Below, one piece after another: positions 8,228-16,947 of a stretch of DNA of 64,000 nt. The stretch is taken from contig NZ_CP031834.1 in the NCBI RefSeq assembly GCF_003590645.1, forward strand, positions 3,472,501-3,536,500, read 5' to 3'. How positions within the stretch are numbered: the stretch's first letter is position 1; each line of letters starts with the position of its first letter. Below the pieces are notes generated by a model. That model saw only the letters and a list, made by a program, of their open reading frames with translations. It was not told the DNA's origin and searched no databases. The DNA is from Mesorhizobium sp. DCY119. GTDB taxonomy: Bacteria; Pseudomonadota; Alphaproteobacteria; Rhizobiales; Rhizobiaceae. The position numbers and the translations under genes are program-made.

Positions 8228-10147
8228 TTGTCAAATCGGCTTACTGTGGCACAAGGGGATACGGAGTGTGAGAGTGCCGGCGGCCGTGCAAAACGCCGCG
8301 TGCAGGTACTCCATCTTGCCCGAACCCTGGCGCTTACCGTCATCATATCGGCACTTCTGGTATTTTGCGTCGAACTGATCGTTCGCGGCTCGCTTGAGCA
8401 GACATTGCTGTTTTTCCAGCAGCCGTTCCGGCCGGGTTGGACAACCGTCGTCATCTTTGCGCTGGTGCTGGTATTTCTCGACGCCCTGCTTGGACGCGCG
8501 CATCACGCTTTGCTGCTGGTCGCGCCGCTGGCGCTGCTTCTGGCCTTCATCGGCCATCAGAAATCACTTTATCTTGGCGATCCGCTCTACCCGACCGACT
8601 TTCTCTATGCCCGCCAGATTGTCGAACTGACGCCGCTTCTGGTGCGACAGCGCCCGATGTCGGCGGTTTTCATGGTGATCGGGGCGATCGCAGCGATTGG
8701 CATGCTGGTTTACGCCTGGAAGTTCTGGCGCCGCCGCATACCGGCGCTGTCGTGGCGCGCCCGCATCACACGCCTCGGCCTGGCGCTGCCGGCTCTGGTG
8801 TTCTTCGGCTCGATCATGGACTACGCGACCTTCTCCTGGGCGCGCGACCGGCTCCAGATCATCCCGATCATGTGGGACCAGAAGGAGAATTATAACAGTA
8901 ACGGCTTCGCCATCGCCTTCGCGCTGAACGTGCCGATGGCAAAGGTGCTGGCGCCCGCCGGCTATTCGGACAAGGCGATCGCTGCGATCACGCGGCCAGA
9001 GGCCGATAACCCGGTGCTACCCGCCGAAAAGCCCGACATCATCATCGTGATGAACGAATCCTTCTGGGATCCGACCCGGCTGCCTGGCCTCGAAATCACG
9101 CCGGACCCCATCGCCAATGTGCGCTCGCTCGAATCCGGCCATATCTTCTCGCCGGAATTCGGCGGCATGACCGCCAATGTCGAGTTCGAGGCGCTGACGG
9201 GATTCTCCAACGCCTTCCTGCCCTATGGCAGCATTCCCTATCAGCAATATGTGCGCAGCCCGATTCCCTCGCTCGCCACCTTCCTCAAGAGCGAAGGCTA
9301 CGCCACCAAGGCCATCCACCCCTTCGGCGGCTGGTTCTGGAACCGCACGCCCGTCTACCAGGCCTTCGGCTTCGACACGTTCCTGTCGGCCGACAATTTG
9401 CCGCCGCTCGCCTCGCGCGGGCCGCTGGTGTCCGACAAGGCCTTGACCGAAGAGATCATCCGCCAGGCCGACGCCACGCGCGATCCGTTCTTCATCTTCA
9501 CCGTCACGCTGCAGAATCACGGCCCCTACGAGCCGAACCGCTATTGGGACACCAGCCACACCGTCTCGGGCAATGTCAGCCAGACGGCGCGCGATTCGGT
9601 GCTGAGCTATGCCGAGGGCGCCTCCGACGGCGACAAGGGCCTGGCGCGGCTGATCGAATGGGCGAAGAACCGCGAGCGTCCGACCGTCATCGCCTTCTTC
9701 GGCGACCACCTGCCGCCGCTGGGGCCGGTCTATATCGAGACCGGGTTCATGAAAGACCAGGTCGCACCGCGCAAGGCGCCGCTGCCCGAAATGAGCCTGC
9801 AGCATGAGACGCCGCTGGTGATCTGGTCGAACCGCAGCGGGCCGGCGGAAAACATCGGCTCGATCAGCCCGGCCTTCCTGGCGCTGCATGTGCTGCAGAC
9901 GGCCGGTATCAGCCATCCCTACTACACCGGCTTCCTCGGTGGCGTGCGCGAGCATTTCCGCGTCGTCGACCGCAACATGCTGGTCACCCCGAACGACGAG
10001 GCCCTGCCCGACTGGTCGCGCGCCAAGGAGATCGACCCCGAGATCCGCGACTATCGCCTGCTGCAATACGACATGATGTTCGGCAAGCGCCATGCCGCAC
10101 CGGAATTCTTCCCCGAGACGACGGGCAAGCCGGTGCCTGCGATCTGA
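8228..10147 (+). CDS. LTA-synthase/sulfatase-family membrane phosphoglycerol (or phosphoethanolamine) transferase
   Basis: A 639-residue protein. Four to five membrane helices (about residues 33-53, 73-90, 94-109, 145-163 and 182-200) precede an extracytoplasmic sulfatase-fold domain. Metal and nucleophile positions of LtaS-like enzymes are present: NESFW at 276-280, GGMTANVEFE with Thr315 as the likely nucleophile, QNHGPY and FGDHLPP. In Gram-negatives such enzymes modify periplasmic glucans or lipids; in rhizobia cyclic glucan modification is a plausible role. The start is TTG at 8228, the first possible one after an in-frame stop at 8195, with a poor ribosome-binding site; GTG at 8246 is an alternative. 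Confidence 0.88.
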   Translation: MSNRLTVAQGDTECESAGGRAKRRVQVLHLARTLALTVIISALLVFCVELIVRGSLEQTLLFFQQPFRPGWTTVVIFALVLVFLDALLGRAHHALLLVAPLALLLAFIGHQKSLYLGDPLYPTDFLYARQIVELTPLLVRQRPMSAVFMVIGAIAAIGMLVYAWKFWRRRIPALSWRARITRLGLALPALVFFGSIMDYATFSWARDRLQIIPIMWDQKENYNSNGFAIAFALNVPMAKVLAPAGYSDKAIAAITRPEADNPVLPAEKPDIIIVMNESFWDPTRLPGLEITPDPIANVRSLESGHIFSPEFGGMTANVEFEALTGFSNAFLPYGSIPYQQYVRSPIPSLATFLKSEGYATKAIHPFGGWFWNRTPVYQAFGFDTFLSADNLPPLASRGPLVSDKALTEEIIRQADATRDPFFIFTVTLQNHGPYEPNRYWDTSHTVSGNVSQTARDSVLSYAEGASDGDKGLARLIEWAKNRERPTVIAFFGDHLPPLGPVYIETGFMKDQVAPRKAPLPEMSLQHETPLVIWSNRSGPAENIGSISPAFLALHVLQTAGISHPYYTGFLGGVREHFRVVDRNMLVTPNDEALPDWSRAKEIDPEIRDYRLLQYDMMFGKRHAAPEFFPETTGKPVPAI

Positions 10148-10166
10148 GACTGACGGCGGCGGCAGC

Positions 10167-10212
10167 AATTCCAGGAAAAGCGCGCTGCGGTTTTCCGTCG
10201 GGAATTGCGTGA
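10167..10212. repeat. Dispersed intergenic repeat, copy 2 (inverted relative to copy 1)
   Basis: AATTCCAGGAAAAGCG followed by GGTTTTCCGTCGGGAATTGCGTGAA matches the reverse complement of the second half of the element at 2038-2077 with a few substitutions. The 10-bp inverted arms of copy 1 are missing, so this is a partial copy. It fills most of the 74-bp gap between two convergent genes and could act in termination. Confidence 0.65.
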
Positions 10213-10221
10213 AGAAAACCG

Positions 10222-11874
10222 TCAGTTCGTGACGTAAAGGTCCGTAATCGCATAAGCGATGTTGTCGAAGGCGGCCTTGAGCTGGGTGGCATCCTTAGTC
10301 GGATAGTAGTTCGCCGGCGTCGAGGCGCAGCCGCTGTAGAGCTTGCGGTTTGCAGCCGTGTCGGCACCCAGAACGACGGTGAACACTTTGACGCCCTGGT
10401 TCTTCAGGCGCGTGCACATGGCGTCCGTCCAGGTGTTGACGTTGGTCAAGGCAACAGCCCTGGTCGAGGTGCTCATGCGATTGGTGTCGAAATATCCGTA
10501 AGCGCCGTAGTCGGACTGATTGGCCAGTTCGCTGGATGCGCCGAAAACGTTGTTCTCGCCATCGGTGAACACCACCACGACCTTGGACGTCTGGTCCGAA
10601 TTGAAAGCGTCACCCTGGTCATAGGGCTCGCCTGGCGACAGGACGCGATAGCCCCACGCCAGTCCCTCGGACACGTTCGTTCCCGAACCATACCAGTAGA
10701 CCATCTTGCTGATATCGGTCTTGAGGCTTTCAAGATCGGTAGTCAGCGGCGCGATCGGTGTCGGACAGGCATAGTTCGGTCCGGTCGTTGCCGGAGCCGC
10801 TGTGTTGATCACCGCAGTACTCTTGATGCTGGTATTGGAGTATTTAGCCACAGCCATTTGCTGCGTCTTTTGCGCCGCCTTCGTCGATGCTTTGTTGCCG
10901 TCGCTCAGGTAGCTATTATTGAACGCTGTGGCGCTGTTAGGGGTACCCTTTGCAGCACCGGGTTCGTCAGGCGCAAAATAGGGCACGAACACGGTCTCGG
11001 GTTTTACGTTACCCGTTTGATCGGCCGCGGTGTAGACCAGCTTCGCCGGAGGCGTGTCGTCGAGATTTAAAGCGTCAGTGATCAGGTTTGGAGTGCCGTC
11101 CGCATTGAACTTTGAAGTGCGGGCTTCCACGCAGCCTTTCCATGTCACACCCAGCCTGTTGAAAAGTTCCCAGTGGCCGTAACGTCGCTTGTCGGAAGCA
11201 GAAATAGTCTCGAAATTCACGCCGTTCGTGCTCTTGTCGTTCACAGGAATGATCGTCCGCTTGTCGATCCAGTCTTCCTTGAAGCCTACGCCCTTGATGT
11301 TCACCGCCGTCACGAACGGCACCAGCGCCACGCGGATTTCGCGCTCGGGCTTTTCCGTCTTGGCCTGCTTGAGAATGTCGACGAGCTGCGTTGCGCCCTC
11401 GCGCAGGGCCTTCATATTGGCGTCGCCCATCGAGCCGGTGTTGTCGAGCACCATCGCCACTTCCAGCTTCGCCGTCGATTCGTAAGCGCTGGCCTTGACG
11501 GAGAGATGCCCGTTCTTGCCGAAGACGAAGCTGAAATTAAGAGCCACATCGGCCGTGGCCGTCGCAGTGGTCTTGATGTAGTTGACGCCCTGCTCCACCG
11601 TCAGATGAGCAGATGGGTTGACGAGGTTGCCCTGGCCGCTTGTGTTGGCCTTGAAATAGCCGTCGAAAAGATCGTCGCGCGATGTCGACTTGTCGGCCAG
11701 CCGGGAAGCGGCGAGCACTGCCGAATCGAGCGCGTTCTGCAGATTGGATTTGGCCGTCATCAGGTTGGAGACGTCGAGCGCAAAGCCGACGCCGGTTAGC
11801 ATGACGGGCAGCGACACGGCAAACATCATGGCGAAGTTGCCGCTGGTCGAGCGCCAGAACCGCGTGACGAGCAT
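10222..11874 (-). CDS. TadG-like pilus/surface protein with vWA domain
   Basis: A 550-residue protein. The N-terminus (FWRSTSGNFAMMFAVSLPVMLTGVGFALDV, about 6-35) is the Tad/TadE-like membrane segment found in TadG proteins. A von Willebrand A domain follows, with the MIDAS motif DNTGS at 144-148 and a second conserved strand VVVFTDGENN. TadG proteins take part in Flp/Tad pilus assembly or surface adhesion. No other tad gene is nearby, so this is an orphan TadG-like gene. Composition matches its neighbours except for a somewhat AT-richer centre (about 10750-11250). Confidence 0.88.
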   Translation of the reverse strand: MLVTRFWRSTSGNFAMMFAVSLPVMLTGVGFALDVSNLMTAKSNLQNALDSAVLAASRLADKSTSRDDLFDGYFKANTSGQGNLVNPSAHLTVEQGVNYIKTTATATADVALNFSFVFGKNGHLSVKASAYESTAKLEVAMVLDNTGSMGDANMKALREGATQLVDILKQAKTEKPEREIRVALVPFVTAVNIKGVGFKEDWIDKRTIIPVNDKSTNGVNFETISASDKRRYGHWELFNRLGVTWKGCVEARTSKFNADGTPNLITDALNLDDTPPAKLVYTAADQTGNVKPETVFVPYFAPDEPGAAKGTPNSATAFNNSYLSDGNKASTKAAQKTQQMAVAKYSNTSIKSTAVINTAAPATTGPNYACPTPIAPLTTDLESLKTDISKMVYWYGSGTNVSEGLAWGYRVLSPGEPYDQGDAFNSDQTSKVVVVFTDGENNVFGASSELANQSDYGAYGYFDTNRMSTSTRAVALTNVNTWTDAMCTRLKNQGVKVFTVVLGADTAANRKLYSGCASTPANYYPTKDATQLKAAFDNIAYAITDLYVTN

Positions 11875-12330
11875 TTAAATGTACCCCCGGATTGCCCTAT
11901 TACCGCGATTTCTGGGTGAACACAGTGAAGAGATCGTTGATTTCCGGGGTACCCTTGCCCGCAATTTCGCGCGGTGGTTAAGGATGCGTTGGCAGAGCGC
12001 GCGCAATTTTCTGCGTCGGATGCCTCGAGCCTGAAGACCGGGCCAGATCGGCGATCGGGCCCTACCCTTGCCTTCCAGCCAGAATGCTGTATAGACGCCC
12101 GCAATCTGCCGGTCCCAGCTGGGGGCTGAACGGAGGGCCGGAGGTTTTCCGCAAGGAAGCCGCCGTGTGAAGCAAAAAGTGCTTCCGCCTCCCGTGTCTC
12201 CGCTCTCGACCGTCTCGTCATGCTCCTTTCTTCTCCTGAGGTGGCCAACAGGCCCTCGAAGGATCAAGAGAAGTTGCAGAGGCTTTAGCCGCCGGGAACC
12301 GGACAGGGAAACGAAGAAAGGCAAAGAACA
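11875..12330 (+). other. Gene-free stretch; rpsF promoter and leader region
   Basis: About 455 bp separating the divergent TadG-like gene and rpsF. Open frames on the minus strand here lack domains and are judged spurious. The last 60 bp before rpsF contain CCGG GAA CCGG (12290-12300 area), able to form a short stem with a 3-nt loop, then a GAAAGG ribosome-binding site. rpsF operons are often autoregulated by S6:S18 binding to a leader carrying a CCG-containing loop; whether this leader does so cannot be decided by eye. Confidence 0.4.
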
Positions 12331-12855
12331 ATGGCTCTATACGAACATGTGTTTCTTGCCCGGCAAGACCTCTCGCAGCAGCAGGTCGACGCACTTGTGG
12401 AACACTACAAGGGTGTCATCTCCTCGCATGGCGGGTCCGTTGGCCGGGTTGAGAACTGGGGACTGAAGTCCCTCACCTACCGCGTCAAGAAGAACCGCAA
12501 GGCGTATTACACGCTTATGGATCTCACCTGCCCGCCGGCCGCTCTCAACGAGATGGAGCGTCAGATGGGTCTTTCCGAAGACGTCTTGCGCTTCCTGACC
12601 GTCAAGGTCGAGGCTCATGAAGAAGGCGTCTCCGCCATGATGCAGAAGCGCGAAGAGCGCTCCGAGCGTGGCGACCGCGGCTTCGGCGATCGTGGCGACC
12701 GCCCGAACCGCAGCTTCGGCGACCGTGACCGCGGCGACCGTGGTCCGCGCAGCTTCGGCGACCGCGATGGCGGTGGCGATCGTGGCCCGCGCAATTTTGG
12801 TGACCGTGACGGCGCTCCGCGCCGGCCGCGTGATGAGGCAGGAGCTGCAGAATAA
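12331..12855 (+). CDS. rpsF: 30S ribosomal protein S6
   Basis: A 174-residue S6. Residues 1-100 are the normal fold ([15 protein letters not shown], then [21 protein letters not shown]). The tail from about residue 108 is a low-complexity extension of repeated GDR, FGDRD and RGPR units, about 60 residues long, rich in Arg, Gly and Asp and clearly longer than E. coli S6. It starts the rpsF-rpsR unit; its stop shares a base with the rpsR start (TAATG). Confidence 0.97.
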   Translation: MALYEHVFLARQDLSQQQVDALVEHYKGVISSHGGSVGRVENWGLKSLTYRVKKNRKAYYTLMDLTCPPAALNEMERQMGLSEDVLRFLTVKVEAHEEGVSAMMQKREERSERGDRGFGDRGDRPNRSFGDRDRGDRGPRSFGDRDGGGDRGPRNFGDRDGAPRRPRDEAGAAE

Positions 12856-13103
12856 TGGTCGACATCAATCAGATCCCGACCCGGCGCCCGTTCCATCGCC
12901 GCCGCAAGACCTGCCCGTTCTCCGGCGCCAACGCTCCGAAGATCGACTACAAGGACGTGCGTCTGCTGCAGCGCTACATCTCCGAGCGCGGCAAGATCGT
13001 GCCGTCGCGCATCACCGCCGTCAGCCAGAAGAAGCAGCGCGAACTCGCCAAGGCGATCAAGCGCGCCCGTTTCCTCGGCCTGCTGCCCTACGTGGTGAAG
13101 TAA
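12855..13103 (+). CDS. rpsR: 30S ribosomal protein S18
   Basis: An 82-residue S18 with the family core ([20 protein letters not shown], then [44 protein letters not shown]). The CPFSG cysteine is single, so it is not the zinc-binding four-Cys type. Translation is coupled to rpsF through a one-base overlap of stop and start. Confidence 0.98.
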   Translation: MVDINQIPTRRPFHRRRKTCPFSGANAPKIDYKDVRLLQRYISERGKIVPSRITAVSQKKQRELAKAIKRARFLGLLPYVVK

Positions 13104-13111
13104 TAGCCTTC

Positions 13112-13139
13112 TGTGGTGGGCGGTTTGCCGCCCGCCACA
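13112..13139 (+). promoter_or_regulatory. Strong GC hairpin after rpsR
   Basis: TGTGGTGGGCGG (13112-13123) and CCGCCCGCCACA (13128-13139) form a 12-bp stem with one wobble pair and a TTTG loop, 8 bp after the rpsR stop. It is followed by C-rich rather than T-rich DNA, so it is more likely an mRNA-stabilising 3' structure or attenuator than a full terminator. Confidence 0.5.
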
Positions 13140-13189
13140 CTCTCCCCCCGCGACGGGCGCGGATCAGGAGCTGAGTAAAATCCCGAGTT

Positions 13190-13207
13190 GGGATCGGCGA
13201 CGATCCC
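13190..13207 (+). promoter_or_regulatory. Hairpin with GNRA-type loop upstream of rplI
   Basis: GGGATCG (13190-13196) and CGATCCC (13201-13207) pair perfectly around the tetraloop GCGA. It sits 108 bp before the rplI start, in a 211-bp gap with no gene. It may be part of an rplI leader. Confidence 0.4.
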
Positions 13208-13314
13208 TAACTGCCGCGACAGGCAGGACAGCGACACCGGCGACAACGCCCTTTTGCTTCCTGACCTGTTCCAGATTTCCGCCCCTCGTGGCGACAACGA
13301 AAAGGAACGAAACC

Positions 13315-13890
13315 ATGGAAGTCATTCTTCTCGAACGCATTTCCCGCCTCGGCCAGATGGGCGACACCGTCAAGGTCAAGGACGGCTTTGCCCGTAACTT
13401 CCTGCTGCCGCAGGGCAAGGCGCTGCGCGCCAACGAAGGCAACAAGAACAAGTTCGAAGGCCAGCGCGCCCAGCTCGAAGCCCGCAACCTCGAGCGCAAG
13501 TCGGAAGCCCAGGAAATCGCCGATCGTCTCGACGGCAAGAGCTTCATCGTCGTGCGTTCGGCCGGCGAAACCGGCCAGCTCTACGGTTCGGTCTCGACCC
13601 GCGACATCTCCGACATCGTCACCGCTGAAGGCTTCTCGGTCAGCCGCAACCAGGTCGAGCTCAACCAGCCGATCAAGACCATCGGCCTGACCAATGTGGC
13701 CATTGCGCTGCATCCGGAAGTCGAAGTCACCATCACGCTGAACATCGCCCGCACGGCCGACGAAGCCGAGCGCCAGGCAGCCGGCGAAAAGCTGGACTCG
13801 GCCGAAGCCATCTACGGCGACGACATCAACGAGAATGCCCGCCCCGACAACTTCTTCGACCCGAACGAGGAAGAAGGCGAGGAAGCCTGA
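13315..13890 (+). CDS. rplI: 50S ribosomal protein L9
   Basis: A 191-residue L9 starting [34 protein letters not shown], the canonical N-terminal domain; the C-terminal domain runs from about 65 to 150, and an acidic tail of about 40 residues ([12 protein letters not shown]) follows, as is common in alphaproteobacteria. The start at 13315 has AAGGAA upstream; the longer frame from 13288 adds nine non-conserved residues. It ends at a strong terminator. Confidence 0.98.
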   Translation: MEVILLERISRLGQMGDTVKVKDGFARNFLLPQGKALRANEGNKNKFEGQRAQLEARNLERKSEAQEIADRLDGKSFIVVRSAGETGQLYGSVSTRDISDIVTAEGFSVSRNQVELNQPIKTIGLTNVAIALHPEVEVTITLNIARTADEAERQAAGEKLDSAEAIYGDDINENARPDNFFDPNEEEGEEA

Positions 13891-13931
13891 TCACGGTTTG
13901 AAAAACCGATTGTTCATTCGTGAACTGGACC

Positions 13932-13960
13932 AAAGCCCGGGTGAAAACCCGGGCTTTTTT
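13932..13960 (+). terminator. Intrinsic terminator after rplI
   Basis: An 11-bp perfect stem, AAAGCCCGGGT (13932-13942) with ACCCGGGCTTT (13947-13957), GAAA tetraloop, then a T-run to 13960. It lies about 40 bp after the rplI stop and ends the rpsF-rpsR-rplI transcription unit. Confidence 0.95.
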
Positions 13961-14045
13961 GTACAAGCTGGAACATTTTCAGCCGTGGCGCTTTGACGCA
14001 GAATGATGTCGACCCCATCTTAGAATCAGCATCGGGTGCCTTGGC

Positions 14046-15341
14046 ATGAACATTCTGCTTCAACGTATTATCGACCGTCTCGTGCGCACGGGAAACCTCT
14101 CCGTCACCGGGCCGAATGGTTCCACACACACTTTCGGCGACAGTACCGGCGAGCCCGTCCATGTCGTCATCAACACCCGCCATGCAGAACGCGCAATCGC
14201 CTTCGACCCCATGCTGGCGCTGCCGGAAGCCTTCATGGAAGGCGAACTGGACGTCGTTGAGGGCGACATTCTCGGCGTGCTGCGCATCGCTTTCCAGAAC
14301 ATGGGTCCGGGCGGCATCGAGGCGTCATGGACGAAAGCCGTCGAAGGCCTGCGCCATGCATTCCGCCGTTTCTATCAGCTGAACACGGCCGGTCGCTCCA
14401 GGCGCAACGTGCAGCGCCACTACGACCTCTCGGGCGAGCTCTATAAGCTCTTCCTGGACGACGACATGCAATATTCCTGCGCCTATTTCGAGCGGCCGGA
14501 CATGACGCTGGAGGAAGCCCAGCTCGCAAAGAAGCGGCACATCGCTGCCAAGCTGCGCATAAAGCCCGGCCAGAACGTGCTCGATATCGGCTCCGGCTGG
14601 GGCGGTCTCGGCCTTTATCTCGCCCGCACCTTCGATGCGGACGTTCTCGGCGTTACGCTGTCGACCGAGCAGCATGCGGTCGCCACCGAGCGCGCCAATG
14701 CGGAGGGGCTTGAGAACCACGTCCATTTCGAGCTTCGCGACTACCGCCACCTGACCGAGCGTTTCGACCGCATCGTTTCGGTCGGCATGTTCGAGCATGT
14801 CGGCGTCAACCACTACCGCACCTTCTTCGACAAGGTGGCCACGCTGCTGAAGCCCGACGGCGTCATGGTGCTGCATTCGATCGGCCGCAGCGGCCCGCCC
14901 TCGGCCACCAACGCCTTCATCCGCAAGCACATCTTCCCCGGTGGCTATATCCCTGCCCTTTCGGAAGTGCTGCCGCATATCGAAAAGTCGGGCCTGATGG
15001 TCTCGGACGTCGAAGTCCTGCGCATGCACTATGCCGACACGCTGAAGGCCTGGCGCGAGCGCTTCATGGCCAACCGCGAGCGGGCCAAGGAAATCTACGA
15101 CGAGCGTTTCTGCCGCATGTGGGAATTCTATCTCGCCGGCTCGGAAGCTGCGTTCCGCTGGCAGGACCTCATGGTGTTCCAGATCCAGCTCACCCGCCGC
15201 AACGACATCGTGCCGCTGACGCGCGACTATATCGGCAAGTGTGAGAAGGCCCTCTCCATGCACGAGGCGGCACACCAGCCGGAAGCCGAGACCGTGAAGA
15301 AGCCGCAGAGATCGCGGCGAATTCCCGAAGCGGGCGAGTAA
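14046..15341 (+). CDS. Cyclopropane-fatty-acyl-phospholipid synthase family methyltransferase
   Basis: A 431-residue SAM-dependent enzyme predicted to add a methylene bridge to unsaturated acyl chains of membrane phospholipids. An N-terminal lipid-binding part (1-120) contains the conserved RNVQRHYDLSGELYKLFLDDDMQYSCAYF stretch in several blocks; the SAM site is VLDIGSGWGGLGLYLA (about 179-194), followed by GVTLSTEQ and VSVGMFEHVG. It stands alone after the rplI terminator, a position I know from other rhizobia. Rhizobia usually have more than one such gene, so the exact lipid product is uncertain. Confidence 0.92.
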   Translation: MNILLQRIIDRLVRTGNLSVTGPNGSTHTFGDSTGEPVHVVINTRHAERAIAFDPMLALPEAFMEGELDVVEGDILGVLRIAFQNMGPGGIEASWTKAVEGLRHAFRRFYQLNTAGRSRRNVQRHYDLSGELYKLFLDDDMQYSCAYFERPDMTLEEAQLAKKRHIAAKLRIKPGQNVLDIGSGWGGLGLYLARTFDADVLGVTLSTEQHAVATERANAEGLENHVHFELRDYRHLTERFDRIVSVGMFEHVGVNHYRTFFDKVATLLKPDGVMVLHSIGRSGPPSATNAFIRKHIFPGGYIPALSEVLPHIEKSGLMVSDVEVLRMHYADTLKAWRERFMANRERAKEIYDERFCRMWEFYLAGSEAAFRWQDLMVFQIQLTRRNDIVPLTRDYIGKCEKALSMHEAAHQPEAETVKKPQRSRRIPEAGE

Positions 15342-15420
15342 GGTTTTTTCTCGTAAGGTCCACGCCCCTTCACGCGCCTACCACTGGCGCCCTCTTACGG
15401 CAGGGCTGTCGCATATGAGG

Positions 15421-15564
15421 AACCCCCACCCCTAACCCCTCCCCACAAGGGGGAGGGAAACCTTGTGGCATCCTCGCAAGGCGCGGATCATTGATAGTTT
15501 CGCGTCGCAAAACAGCCGCAGGAGTCCCCCTCCCCCTTGTGGGGAGGGGTTAGGGGTGGGGGTT
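15421..15564. repeat. 37-bp perfect inverted repeat
   Basis: Arms at 15421-15457 and 15528-15564 are exact reverse complements for 37 bp (CCCCCACCCCTAACCCCTCC… core), with a 70-bp spacer. Both arms hold the CTCCCCACAAGGGGGAGG word, partly self-complementary. It lies in the 350-bp gap between the CFA-type gene and ynfA, which contains no gene. This resembles GC-rich palindromic repeats that recur in Mesorhizobium-type genomes; a related but different C/G palindrome is at 29070-29085. Confidence 0.9.
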
Positions 15565-15691
15565 ATCACAAGCAACATTCATCGCAATTTTCATATGCAA
15601 TTGCCCTGCCGTAAAGACGGGCGAGGCCCGCGACTCGCCCTGCTGTGGTAAGGGTGAGGGGCAGCGCCAACCTCAACCGGAAGCCCCACCT

Positions 15692-16015
15692 ATGACCATT
15701 CCAATCTTCATCGCAGCCGCGATCTGTGAAATCGCTGGCTGCTTTGCCTTCTGGGCGTGGTGGCGGCTGGAGAAATCACCGCTCTGGCTCGTGCCGGGCG
15801 TGGTGTCGCTCATCCTGTTCGCCTGGCTGCTCACGCTTGTCGACACGCAGGCCGCCGGCCGTGCCTACGCCACCTATGGCGGCATCTACATTGCCGCCTC
15901 GCTTTTCTGGCTGTGGCTGGCCGAAGGCGTTCGCCCCGACCGCTGGGACGTTCTTGGTGCTGCGATCTGCGTCGCCGGCGCCTCGATCATCCTGTTCGCG
16001 CCGCGCGGGGCGTGA
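15692..16015 (+). CDS. YnfA-family (UPF0060) small membrane protein
   Basis: A 107-residue protein with four predicted membrane helices and the YnfA signatures [13 protein letters not shown] (residues 13-25) and [19 protein letters not shown] (52-70 region), ending [17 protein letters not shown]. The family is related to small drug-resistance type transporters, but no substrate is established. It faces the AraC-type regulator convergently, 12 bp apart. Confidence 0.93.
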   Translation: MTIPIFIAAAICEIAGCFAFWAWWRLEKSPLWLVPGVVSLILFAWLLTLVDTQAAGRAYATYGGIYIAASLFWLWLAEGVRPDRWDVLGAAICVAGASIILFAPRGA

Positions 16016-16027
16016 CCGGCAAGATAC

Positions 16028-16861
16028 TCATTCCTTGATCGGCACCCATATCTCCAGCCCACCATTTCCGCTGCGCGGATCGAACTCCGGACCATAGCGC
16101 TCGAAACTCGGCGCATCGGCGGATTTGTACTGCGATTCCGGCAGCCACTTGCTCCAGATCGTGTGCATCGTGCCGCGGATAGCCGAGATATGGTCGCGAT
16201 GGGTAAACACCGCATATTTCTGCGGCGACACCCGCACGCAGCTGAATTCCTTCGGCATCTCCGAGAAATCCTTGACCTCGACGCCGCTGACATATTCGAA
16301 GCTGGTGTCGTCGAAATTGCAGCACAGGCCATACCAGGCATTCGGCACCGCGCCGGGAATGCTGCCTTCATATTCGTTGAAACGCTGCCACAGCGCCGGA
16401 ATCAGATTGTTTGTCCTGTCGTATTCGTAACGCTCGCCAAGTCCGGCGATCAGCATCGCTTTGCCTTCCACGAAGCGCGGTTCTTCCAGGGTAACTGTCG
16501 GTTGGTCGGACATGATAATCGGCTCCACGAGTTCGATGTTGTCGTGATGGTGTTGCGCGCGCAGTGCCTCGGGCGTCAGCCCGAACTGGTCGCGGAACGC
16601 CCGCGTGAATGCCTCATGGGAGCCATAGCCGGCATCGATCGCGACGCCGAGAATGTCGGGCGCGCCATCCGCCAGGGCCCTCGCCGCCTCGCTCAGCCGG
16701 CGGCCGCGCACATAGCGGATGACCGACTGGCCAGTCGCGGCGACGAAGGCCCGCGACAGATGAAAACGCGAGACGCCGCCGACAAGGGCGATGTCGTCGA
16801 GCGAAATCTCCTTGGCAAAGTGGCTTTCGACAAACCAGAGCGCTTTCGATACCGGGTCCAT
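16028..16861 (-). CDS. AraC-family regulator with GyrI-like effector domain
   Basis: A 277-residue protein. Residues 1-100 hold two helix-turn-helix motifs of the AraC type (SLDDIALVGGVSRFHLSRAF and GVAIDAGYGSHEAFTRAFRDQFGLTP). Residues 125-277 form a GyrI-like (SOUL/bacterial effector-binding) domain, the Rob-like architecture, which binds small hydrophobic or cationic molecules. ATG at 16861 is chosen because GGGAG lies just before it. Target genes are unknown; ynfA is an immediate neighbour. Confidence 0.92.
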   Translation of the reverse strand: MDPVSKALWFVESHFAKEISLDDIALVGGVSRFHLSRAFVAATGQSVIRYVRGRRLSEAARALADGAPDILGVAIDAGYGSHEAFTRAFRDQFGLTPEALRAQHHHDNIELVEPIIMSDQPTVTLEEPRFVEGKAMLIAGLGERYEYDRTNNLIPALWQRFNEYEGSIPGAVPNAWYGLCCNFDDTSFEYVSGVEVKDFSEMPKEFSCVRVSPQKYAVFTHRDHISAIRGTMHTIWSKWLPESQYKSADAPSFERYGPEFDPRSGNGGLEIWVPIKE

Positions 16862-16947
16862 GTCACTCCCTTCAGGCAATGGCCCGATATGCCCGTTTCC
16901 GAAACCGTCCGTTTGATCGTTTTTGCGGTGGAGCGCGTTTTGCCGTC

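Noticed and set aside
11826-12324. Two minus-strand frames of 140-150 codons upstream of rpsF
   Set aside because: They overlap each other in different frames, lack ribosome-binding sites and known domains, and one runs into the TadG-like gene.
15342-15690. Possible tRNA or small RNA in the gap before ynfA
   Set aside because: No T-loop or acceptor pairing; the structure is explained by the long inverted repeat.
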